Assembly (NCBI RefSeq): GCF_964340395.1
Contig: NC_135571.1
Span: 11,311,440-11,338,939, forward strand
Origin: Glandiceps talaboti
Lineage: Eukaryota; Hemichordata; Enteropneusta; Spengelidae
Direction of reading: 5' to 3'
Length of the DNA: 27,500 nucleotides
Under the pieces are notes generated by a model. That model saw nothing but the letters and a program-made list of their open reading frames with translations. It did no database searches and had not been told where the DNA came from. Below are positions 1 to 10,310 of this stretch, one piece after another (positions within the stretch are counted from its first letter, which is position 1; every line of letters starts with the position of its first letter). A program made the translations under genes and the position numbers.

Positions 1-2905
1 GTTGAATTAACTTAAAAGCGATACTTTTACATACAGAGCTGACTTGTTTTTCCCAGCTTAAGGTATCATCAATGATTATACCCAACAACTTATCATGTGT
101 AACACACTCCAGTAGATCTCCATTACATAAGACATTAATTGATACATCAATTCTGGCTTTTCTTTGAGAAGTTCCAAGGATCATTGCTTTTGTTTTCTGT
201 GAATTGATACACATGTTATTAAGGTTACACCAGTGCGAGATGTGATGCATGTCTTGATTAAGCTTATTCTCAATTTCTTTCAAATTAGTACTGGCGACCT
301 GTGCAGCTGTGTCATCTGCATACATGTAAAGATCAGATGTATTTGTAAATAAAGGAAGATCATTGATGAAAAGGAGAAAGAATAAGGGGCCTAAGATAGA
401 TCCCTGTGGTACACCCACAGAGACTTGACAAGAATTACTAAATGCCCCATTGAATGAAACCATCTGGTTTCTTTCCTCCAAATATGATGTGAAAAACAAC
501 ATAGTATTTTCTGAGCATCCATAAATTCTAAGTTTTTGTAGTAAGATATTGTGATCAACAAGATCAAAAGCCTTTCTGAAATCAACAAGTAGGACGCCTA
601 TGAGATTTCCCTTATCGATTTCTTGGTACCATGAGTTAGTGATATTTGTTAATGCTGATTGACATGAGTGAAACTTGCGAAAGCCTGATTGTTTGTTTGA
701 CAATAACTTGAAAGTGCACAAAAAGTTATAGAAGTGAGTGTGAACATGTCTTTCTAAAATTTTGGATAAGACAGGCAATACGGAAATAGGTCTGTAATTT
801 GATACAATATCTCTTGCACCTTTTTTATACAATGGTGTCACTTTTGCAGATTTCCACTGAACAGGAAATGTCCCAGAGGAAATTGCATGATTGAAAATTG
901 CAGTGAGACTATATGTTATTTGAGTTGCACCAATCTTCAAAAAGCGAGGACTAATGCCATCTAGACCTGTTGACTTTTTGCAATCAATACTCCTGAGAAA
1001 TTTTGTAACTTCGGCTTCTTGGAGCAAAGGGATTGCAAATTTGTTATCGTTTGGGAGATTACATGAAACAAAGTGCTTCAATTTATTAATAATGTCATCA
1101 TTGTTGTTATCTGTTTGTTTGATATACTCAGAAGCTACATTTGTGAAAAAATTGTTGAACACATTGGCCATTTCTTGTACTTCTGAAATTTCATTACCTT
1201 GACTTGTTAAAAAAGTGGGGTTTTTACAATTGGAAGTTGGAATCAATTGCTTAAACAATTTCCAAAAATCCGTGGTACCTTTATTTAACACATTATTGTA
1301 AAATTCACGTTTTGCTGTTCTTATTAAGTTTGTGACTTTGTTTCTCCATGTTTTGTATAATTCGAATGACTTGTTTACTTTATATTTATTTCTAATTTTG
1401 ATTGCTAATTCAATATCATCACTCCACCATTCAGGAATTGTTTGGTGTTTCACACGTTTGGTTTTAAGTGGTGCATGTTTGTTAAGAGCACTGAGGAATA
1501 ATTGATTCCATGTACTTATCATATCTGTGATGTTATCAGAACTGGAAACATTTGACCACTGGACTTCACCAAGATCTTTACAGAATAAATCCGGGTCAAA
1601 ATGTTTTGTACATCTATACCTGATAGTATGGTGTTGTTTAGACAGAACTTTGTTCGAGGTTTGTCTGATGATAAAAACTGGATAGTGATCACTAAGACCA
1701 ATATTAGAAAACCCAGTGTAAATTACCTTGTCAGGTTCAGTTGTCCAAATGTGGTCAATACAGGTGGCAGTATTGTCAGTTATCCTAGTAGGTGAATCAA
1801 TCATATTAGCAAGTCCTAGAGATTCACAAAGTGAAACCCATTTTTTGCAGTTACTGTTATCAGTTAGAGTGTTAATATTAAAATCACCCATAATAATTAT
1901 TTCCTTATTTTCACACACTATGCGGTCCATCGTGGATTCGAAGGAGCTAAGCCATGCGGTGGTAGCATCAGGAGGCCGGTACACAGTACCTAAAAGAATT
2001 GACCTAGAATTTGTAAAACTGACTTCAACCCACAGATCTTCGATATCATTAGTTTTAAGGTCATTTCTCTCTCTGTATTTCATTGAAGATGACAAGTAAA
2101 TAGCGACTCCACCTCCAGATCTATTGTTACGATCTCTCCTAACCATAGTATAATCTGGGATATCATAGATTGCATCACTGTGACTGTCATTTAGCCAAGT
2201 TTCAGTGATACCATAAATATGCAAATTCGATTCGGCCAAAATACATTTCAATTCATCAAAATGTTTGTTGAGGCTTCTTACATTCCATGTACAGATGGAC
2301 AATCCTTTAGGCGAATCGCGAGGAATGATGACAGGGCAAGGTGACACATTAGAACCTTGCACAAGTGGTTCTGTCCTGTAAAGGCATGCATCACAGAACC
2401 ACTTCAGAAGTGTTACATTGTTCTCCTCCACCAGCTGCTCATGAATACAATCTCTGTGCCATGATCTGAGGCAACAGACACAGTAGACTTGTATATCAGC
2501 AAAATAAATCGAAGAGTTACAAGATGAACAAACTTCAAAATGAAGTTGTTCCATTTGGTTTTCAAGGCCGTTCTGTAAAACTGGGTTTGAAACATTTCTT
2601 ACTGGGCCAGGGTTTGTGTCGATATCATTGGAGAGTAGCAGGCAAAGCAATGCCAAGTAGGTAGAAGTTTTGGCTTTGCAAGTTGACCTTCTGCTATACG
2701 TCATCCCCACTGTTCCAAGGCCAAAACATCTGACGATGATTTCCTTACCAAACCAGTTTGTATCAAACTTGACAGTTGGCCACACATTCCCTTGGGGCTT
2801 TACGGATCTCTCCTCCACATTTTGTCCGATTTGAAAGCAACAGAATAGATTCAGACCACAAAAGTACAGGAGCACCACAAGCAGACCACCTGTAATGGCG
2901 GCCAT
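1..2905 (-). CDS. Retrotransposon polyprotein: leader, 2A-like, PHD finger, endonuclease, reverse transcriptase (3'-incomplete)
   Basis: Translation from ATG at 2905-2903 stays open to the window edge: 968 codons, with no stop or frameshift found when every line was read. Residues 8-24 are hydrophobic. D94-P101 is a 2A-like DIDTNPGP. C126 to C174 is a PHD finger. The endonuclease has WNVRSL (207), E235 in ITETW, YRPPDA, D341/N343 in GDFN and D406/H407 in SDHYPV. The RT has D775 in VDFRKAFD, GVPQGS at 831-836, YADD at 862-865 and LLGIIIDD near the edge. The endonuclease would nick target DNA and the RT would copy element RNA (known for the family). ATG 2905 has a fair context and a hydrophobic start; an internal Met at residue 68 (2704) is an alternative. 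The stop codon should lie not far beyond the window. All recognised catalytic residues are present, so the copy could be active or a source element. Confidence 0.93.
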   Translation of the reverse strand, partial: MAAITGGLLVVLLYFCGLNLFCCFQIGQNVEERSVKPQGNVWPTVKFDTNWFGKEIIVRCFGLGTVGMTYSRRSTCKAKTSTYLALLCLLLSNDIDTNPGPVRNVSNPVLQNGLENQMEQLHFEVCSSCNSSIYFADIQVYCVCCLRSWHRDCIHEQLVEENNVTLLKWFCDACLYRTEPLVQGSNVSPCPVIIPRDSPKGLSICTWNVRSLNKHFDELKCILAESNLHIYGITETWLNDSHSDAIYDIPDYTMVRRDRNNRSGGGVAIYLSSSMKYRERNDLKTNDIEDLWVEVSFTNSRSILLGTVYRPPDATTAWLSSFESTMDRIVCENKEIIIMGDFNINTLTDNSNCKKWVSLCESLGLANMIDSPTRITDNTATCIDHIWTTEPDKVIYTGFSNIGLSDHYPVFIIRQTSNKVLSKQHHTIRYRCTKHFDPDLFCKDLGEVQWSNVSSSDNITDMISTWNQLFLSALNKHAPLKTKRVKHQTIPEWWSDDIELAIKIRNKYKVNKSFELYKTWRNKVTNLIRTAKREFYNNVLNKGTTDFWKLFKQLIPTSNCKNPTFLTSQGNEISEVQEMANVFNNFFTNVASEYIKQTDNNNDDIINKLKHFVSCNLPNDNKFAIPLLQEAEVTKFLRSIDCKKSTGLDGISPRFLKIGATQITYSLTAIFNHAISSGTFPVQWKSAKVTPLYKKGARDIVSNYRPISVLPVLSKILERHVHTHFYNFLCTFKLLSNKQSGFRKFHSCQSALTNITNSWYQEIDKGNLIGVLLVDFRKAFDLVDHNILLQKLRIYGCSENTMLFFTSYLEERNQMVSFNGAFSNSCQVSVGVPQGSILGPLFFLLFINDLPLFTNTSDLYMYADDTAAQVASTNLKEIENKLNQDMHHISHWCNLNNMCINSQKTKAMILGTSQRKARIDVSINVLCNGDLLECVTHDKLLGIIIDDTLSWEKQVSSVCKSIAFKLIQ
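2383..2530 (-). other. PHD-type zinc finger of the retrotransposon protein
   Basis: The ligands read C126-x2-C129-x12-C142-x2-C145-x4-H150-x2-C153-x17-C171-x2-C174, with W169 two residues before the seventh ligand. This is the full C4-H-C3 pattern of a PHD finger. PHD fingers are known from CR1-like retrotransposons, where their role is unclear; elsewhere they read histone tails. Here the finger sits in the same frame as the EN-RT, immediately after the 2A-like motif. Confidence 0.85.
2603..2626 (-). other. 2A-like ribosome-skipping motif in the retrotransposon ORF
   Basis: Residues 94-101 read D-I-D-T-N-P-G-P, directly after a leucine-rich run (LALLCLLLSN). The known consensus is D-V/I-E-x-N-P-G-P, and skipping occurs between the last G and P. 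APE-type non-LTR elements of sea urchins, amphioxus and other invertebrates are known to carry such motifs near the N-terminus. Here Asp replaces the usual Glu at the third position, so activity is plausible but not certain. Skipping would release a 100-residue leader from the PHD-EN-RT protein. Confidence 0.85.
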
Positions 2906-2979
2906 GTTAGTTGTAAGATATAGAAATCTAATATAACAGATGTTTCTAGTTAACTGTCTGCTTTTTTTTTTTTTTACAG

Positions 2980-4297
<1,318 letters not shown>

Positions 4298-5262
4298 CAA
4301 GCCACGCTTCTTTTCTGAGATGGTCGTTGAGGTCGCGCTGCACTTTACCTGTTATAATAATATTCGAGCGCCACGTTTGTCGTTTACTGACCATAGTATT
4401 GCCGAAGTGTATCCTTGCCAATTACACTACTGTAATAGTCGGGTGTATAAAAGACGGCAGAAGGAAGTGTATACGTAGGAAAGTCGACCACCTTTGTTTT
4501 ATAATGAAGTATTTTGCTCTTGCCGATTTGTATGAATACAATAGAGAATGCCATTGTATGCACACGTACCTAATACGTTCACACAAGAATGGCTTTTGTG
4601 TTGTCATGGCAACTTAACATGACACTTGAGATGATATATATCGGATTATGTTTATTGGGTTAATGTCTTACAGCATTTCTCCTCGTACTGAATCGGATCA
4701 CAGTATATTTATTTGAAAGACTGAAAACGTACATTTATGATCCGTGGTTATTTCCTAATGTTTGAAATCAGCATATAGGCTATAAGCCCTGTATATTGTC
4801 ATATATTAACATGTTTGTACAGCTATTGCAATACACTCATAATTTCAAGTGAAAATGAAGTTCAAGGTTAAATACAGCCTACGAAAAAATATACCAGTGA
4901 TAAATGTAAGATTTTAAAAGGATTTTAATAGATTAATATTTATAAAGGCAACTTCACTAATTGCAGTTAACGCCGAACCAAACAATCCCCTCAAAATCCA
5001 TATTTGGTTTTAATTTAATAGCACGTGGTTTAGCAAAAGTTCAGATAATTTTTCAAAGATTGTTGGCGTGTATTTTTATATTTTCATTGTACGAAATGTC
5101 CAGATTACAAAATATATACTGTGAGCAAATACAGAAATAGCATAGTAAAATTATTAGTATTTTTTCCAAAAGAGTGCTGTAAACTTGGAAGACCCATTCA
5201 TCAAAATACTTAAGACATTAAAATGTCTTCAAGTTACCCGAACATGTTGCCTGTGTTTTTGT
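4298..5262 (+). other. TH: TH 3' UTR, probable extent
   Basis: No AATAAA or ATTAAA occurs between the stop and 5216. The first candidate is ATTAAA at 5217-5222, followed by a GT-rich stretch near 5245-5262, which is the usual layout of an animal poly(A) site. This gives a 3' UTR of roughly 0.93 kb. A second candidate, AATAAA at 5664-5669, would make it longer. Confidence 0.4.
5217..5222 (+). terminator. Candidate poly(A) signal ATTAAA for TH
   Basis: ATTAAA lies inside a short perfect hairpin, AAGACATT-AA-AATGTCTT, at 5212-5229, with a GT-rich downstream element. No stronger signal lies closer to the TH stop. Confidence 0.4.
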
Positions 5263-5867
5263 CAAACACATGCCTTTGGATAGTATTTCAGAGGGATTTA
5301 TATAAAGTTAAATATTTATTTTAATCTTAAGTTTACTTGTCCAATTAGTTCATCATCCGGTTTAAGCATTGATCGATTAATCTACCGACAGACATATTGA
5401 TGACATAGGAAATAGACAATATATTAGACAGGTGGTATTTGGTAACATGGTAAATAGACAATAGGCAGAATAGATGTCAGTTATGTGATATTTCGAATGT
5501 AGTATTGATGAATTGTAAAGCGTTATCTACTGTTACCTTCAAACAAGTAGTATTTGAGAGAACAAAGACAAAGGTGATACCCAACGTGGGAGTAACATGA
5601 AACATAAATGATCATGCCAAACTACCATGGCTGTCTCATGCCGAGATCTTTCGAACATTAAAAAATAAATAATATTATACGCAATGCAAAATATAAAGAT
5701 ATTTACTTGAATGTCAATTAACAGAAATGATAGCCTCAAGGTCTGCGTATCAATCGTAGATTAAATACTCTAAAATTTCACCAACAGGATTCAATTTCAT
5801 TTTCATGGTGGTGGATATTGTCGTCAGAAAGCAATAACAAATCGTGCCATTGCTGAGGTATTGAATA
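5223..5867. other. Intergenic DNA, no gene seen
   Basis: This AT-rich stretch between the likely TH poly(A) site and the MITE cluster has only short chance ORFs. An AATAAA lies at 5664. Confidence 0.6.
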
Positions 5868-6281
5868 TGTCACAAAGTTGTGACACTCAGGTTTAGTAAA
5901 GTTTATTTGCCCGGGGTCAACGACATTAGGTTGACCGGTCAGAGTTGTTGACAAGATGTGGAAATCAAAAGCATGTCTGTTTGCATATAGTAAATTAGCA
6001 TAATGTGATTCGACAGATGGCTGGAAAGTGGATAAACAATTTAATTGAATTTGGATATACTATGAATGACACCTGGTGGCAATTCTAATGATCCAATCGT
6101 GTATCTACTTTCCTGCCATTTGTTGAAACATATTATACTAATTTACTACTTAACTAATATTATATGAGAGCAAACATGCTTTTGATTTCTGTATCTCAAC
6201 ATTGAACTCTGACCGGTCAACCTAATGTCGATGACCCCGGGGCAATAAACTTCACTAAACCTGTCACCATTTTGTCACAGA
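5868..6281. mobile_element. Foldback MITE, about 414 bp, long inverted arms
   Basis: The left arm (about 5869-6034) and right arm (about 6095-6281) are inverted copies. Both contain GGTTTAGT-AAGTTTATT, then CCCGGGGTCA, CGACATTAGGTTGACCGGTC and AAATCAAAAGCATGT. The arms are diverged and leave a spacer of about 60 bp. There is no coding capacity. Outer ends carry GTCACAA/TTGTGAC-type sequence. The superfamily is not recognised. Confidence 0.8.
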
Positions 6282-6307
6282 CTAGATTCAAAAAATTCCA
6301 ACAAGGC

Positions 6308-6627
6308 CTAATAAAAAAATATGTGGTTCCGAATACGCTCAATTTTAGAATAGGTGAAGTAGGTAGATTTTTTATTTTATTTTATTTTATTGTATATTTG
6401 TTTTCACCTGTGAGTGTCTAGTTCAGGTTTTCCATTGTTTTCCAAATGGTGTTATACTGTCTTTTTAAGTTGATGTCAGTTTCCGCATCCACTATTTGTC
6501 GTAAGACTTCACACAATTTTTGCGCGATTTTATTTTTTCTCTCTCGAATACATAAAAAAAGATTTAGGGTCGGCAGTGAAAGACTAGGTGGGGTCGAGTA
6601 AACTGAACCAAACAATATTTTTATTAG
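6308..6627. mobile_element. MITE family A, copy 1 (320 bp)
   Basis: The ends are inverted repeats of the form CTAATAAAAA-AT-TGTGTGGTT. The interior matches the copy at 26567-26937 in reverse orientation. Shared blocks include CACCTGTGAGTGTCTAGTTC, GTTTCCGCATCCACTATTT and CTAGGTGGGGTCG. There is no coding capacity and no clear target-site duplication. Confidence 0.8.
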
Positions 6628-6642
6628 ATTGCGAGATGTCAA

Positions 6643-6964
6643 AATACAACCAGAATCATGAAACCTGAAACAAAACGTCATCTGGACAAAAATGTTACTA
6701 ACACTATCATCGAAATCATTAAAAATCTTACGAACACATGTTTGTTGAGCCAGATTGTAAGATGTAGCACTGTTTGTAAGCTTGTTGAACCAGACGATAA
6801 AATGTAGCACTGTTGGTAGGATTTTTGTTCGGCCAGACGATAAAATGTAGCACTGTTGGCAGGATTTTTATTGTACCAGACGATAAAATGTAGAATTGTT
6901 AGCAAGACGTTAATTTTGGGCGCCAGACGACTTTTTGTTCAGGTTTCGTGATTTTAATTGTAAT
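6643..6964. mobile_element. Foldback element with 43-bp tandem-repeat arms, copy 1
   Basis: Terminal inverted repeats resemble ATTACAA-AAAATCACGAAACCTGA. Between them are about one and a half repeat units in one orientation, then four in the other. The unit core CAGACGATAAAATGTAGCAC recurs with CAGACGA at 6791, 6834, 6877 and 6924, and CAGATTG at 6751. The same unit and ends occur at 13971-14373. The layout recalls FB/Galileo foldback elements, but kinship is not shown. Confidence 0.78.
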
Positions 6965-7784
6965 ATTATTTTTTTTATATTTTCGCCTTGAAAGCTGAAT
7001 TTACTAATTACAGTTTCGAAGAATTGACTACTTTCATCTCTACGTTTCACAAACTATAATAGCGGTTGTTTTCAGTGCACGAAGACTCTTTATAAATGTA
7101 AGACAGTGTACGTGTGTAGAAAATAGGTTAAATATTCAACAAATTGCGTAGGGAATACCTTGTTGATTACGGACATGAAGTTATCGTCTTGTAATTGAGG
7201 TCTTTCTTTTGAAATTTTCAGAAAAGTAAACATAAAAAGAGAAAATTTATGAGAATAATCCTGTGCCACCATTAGTAGAGTTTATAGAATGTAATTTTTA
7301 CATTCATTCACAGGCATAACAATCATTTACACAATAGCCTTGAAGTGTATACTCTAGGATGTTTAATGATTCATAAACATACGTTGTTGTGAAAGTGTGG
7401 TACAAAAATACGACGACGGCCATTAGCCACTACAAACTCATTTGTTGTCATTATGATATGTGTGTGATTTTCTTGTATTTTAACAGCTGTTCAATAGAGG
7501 TATTTATTAACAAACACGACAACCTGAATGTTCATATTTCCGGACTAACTCATTGCCTAGCTTTGTAAACATTAACAATTTCACATGCAGTGAACAGGCC
7601 AATATATATATATTGTACAAATGTAGGCATTCATTAATTGGTATGTTTGCTTACTATGAAAATAGATATGCATTGACATGCCAAGATTAGCGTTGTTGAG
7701 AAATGTTGGCTGTTGTGTATATTTTCTGATGTGTTTTATATAAATGTATTACTCACTCTTTACAAAATTATTGTTTTATGTTAC
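6965..7784. other. Intergenic DNA, nothing recognised
   Basis: The stretch is AT-rich, with no ORF of convincing composition, no RNA gene and no repeat seen. Confidence 0.55.
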
Positions 7785-7844
7785 ATTGATGGTGGACTAG
7801 ACCATTGTATCTGGTAGGGGGTTAAAGGTTGCAATCAAGCAAAC

Positions 7845-8012
7845 GCAGTTATGACCTAATCTTGCTGTTAGACCCTCGGGCTATTCTGCTGACTGTATTT
7901 GAAAGCGGTCGAAGGTGGCTAGTGAAGGCGATAGATACCGCTCCACCCTCATATCTATCAGAAGAAAGGCCGAGGTCTAGCAGCTAGACTAGTCATGACC
8001 AAGCGTTGTTAC
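7845..8012. mobile_element. Possible diverged foldback element
   Basis: GCTGTTAGACCCTCGGGC (about 7863-7880) is an imperfect inverted copy of GGCCGAGGTCTAGCAGC (about 7968-7984). The match extends outward to CGCAGTTATGACC and inward to GAAAGCGG. The segment is richer in GC than its surroundings. A small non-autonomous element is the simplest reading; a tRNA- or 5S-derived SINE was considered but no clear A and B boxes were found. Confidence 0.4.
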
Positions 8013-8387
8013 GCAGTTGTTTTTATGCTTATTTCAAGCGTATAAAGCTTCAAAATTAGAAACTGCGGATACAATGTTCGTGCTGTTAAAAATGTTGTTC
8101 ACCCGTCAAATTTTAATCATTTCTGCGGATAGTACTCTTGTATTAATTACTGCTATCAACTTAAATATGATTTAGGGTGATAAATAGTACCTTGATAGAT
8201 TACTGAATTTTCAAATTTTGTAAAGAAGCTCTACTGCTCATGACATGTGTTCAGTCGAGATTTCCTGCAAAGGTTTATGGGAAGTATCCTACTCTTTTTG
8301 TCTTGACATCTTTGAATTTTTTCAAAAAAAGACAAGTAAGCCTGGCTCGTCTTCCTGATGTATATCCTATGCTGGAGCTGTAAACTT

Positions 8388-8407
8388 TGACCCCTGACCC
8401 CTGACAT
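8388..8407 (-). promoter_or_regulatory. Triple DR1-like nuclear-receptor half-sites
   Basis: TGACCC-C-TGACCC-C-TGACAT on the plus strand reads on the minus strand as three RGGTCA-like half-sites, each one base apart. DR1 is the known layout for RXR, HNF4 and COUP-TF type receptors. No adjacent gene is seen, so function is open. Confidence 0.35.
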
Positions 8408-8412
8408 GTTAC

Positions 8413-9181
8413 AGCCCATGGAAAGTAGTGTTCACCAGCCCTGTTTGAGACAGCCATGCAGAAACCAATACTACATCTCAAAGATAGTAAGATCACTATT
8501 TCTTGCTTTTTCTTGTCTAAATTGAATAAACTAATTAATAAGTACTGCAACTACACACACTCGGAGACGTGGACGCCAATGTTTTGATATCTCCATTAGA
8601 TGTCTGCGTGGTGGTACATTAATTCATTTCAATCAGACAAAATGCCGCAAAAAGTTCTGTTCATGCAATCATGCTATTTTATAAATTGTAACATTTGTAG
8701 TTTTTGCACGGTTGTAGTCAGAAGACTAATTTGTAAAGGGATGTGAAACTGAGAAGTTCATACAAGTTATTAGAACAAAACAAGACAAGACCACTTATTG
8801 TTATAAGAACACGTCATAAATAATATATTGTACACCTATACACAATCTTATATTTGGTTTTGCTAGATTTATTTGCTTATATTTATTTGCTATACTAATT
8901 GTTAGTTTTTACACTATATGTTCCATTACCTGAATAGCTTTCACCATCTAACATGTTATATTTTGAAGTGCATGGACACAGGACAATACCTCGTTCTACG
9001 TTTCATTCCTCTCAAAGGCACTGTTTGTTATGAATAATTAATGAATCATATCTTACCCGAACTATAGATACTAATTTTACAGCAGATTTTTATCTTATCA
9101 GCACAGATGTATCAATATTGCATTTATTTTAACGATTTTGAAGCGATATCAGAATTGTTGTTGTAAATATATGCTTAATTA
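8413..9181. other. Intergenic DNA, nothing recognised
   Basis: AT-rich sequence with only short chance reading frames. Confidence 0.55.
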
Positions 9182-9412
9182 TGACAATACGTCATTTCAT
9201 ATGACGTCATTGCAATTATATGTGACATCTTAGTACCTATATGCAACGTTTTATCGTTGAATGTGACGTCATTGTAATTAAATTAATGCTATACATGACG
9301 TCATTGTAATAGAAAGTGACGACATTAATTCAACGTGACGTCATTGTAATTATTGGTGATGTCATTGTAGCTAAATGCGACGTCACTGTACATAAATGTA
9401 TGACGTTATTAT
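9182..9412 (+). repeat. CRE-containing minisatellite, about 11 units of 20-21 bp
   Basis: Units start near 9182, 9202, 9223, 9243, 9264, 9296, 9317, 9336, 9357, 9378 and 9401. The unit resembles TGACGTCATTGTAATTAAATG. Four units hold a perfect TGACGTCA (9202, 9264, 9296, 9336); others differ by a base or two. All but one interval are 19-23 bp. Confidence 0.8.

Positions 9413-10310
<898 letters not shown>

Larger units (their letters stand above)
1..2905 (-). mobile_element. CR1/L2-type non-LTR retrotransposon, 5' part, antisense in a TH intron
   Basis: The element is read on the minus strand, its 5' end near 2905-2960 and its 3' end beyond the left window edge. All of it inside the window is one open frame with 2A-like motif, PHD finger, APE endonuclease and reverse transcriptase. 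The domain order and the RT motifs (GVPQGS, YADD) place it in the CR1/L2/Rex1-like assemblage of APE-type non-LTR elements; I cannot choose the clade without a tree. The 3' UTR, tail and target-site duplication are outside the window. It interrupts the intron just upstream of the 2980-3106 exon of tyrosine hydroxylase, in opposite orientation. Confidence 0.93.

Noticed and set aside
1601-2099. Plus-strand ORFs within 954-2099
   Set aside because: Shadows of the minus-strand endonuclease/RT frame, which has clear family motifs.
6418-6905. Minus-strand ORFs of 130 and 75 codons
   Set aside because: They lie inside MITE family A and the 43-bp repeat element. The repeated peptide simply reflects the tandem DNA repeat.
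7795-8010. tRNA- or 5S-derived SINE
   Set aside because: No convincing pair of A and B boxes was found. The inverted-repeat structure explains the segment better.
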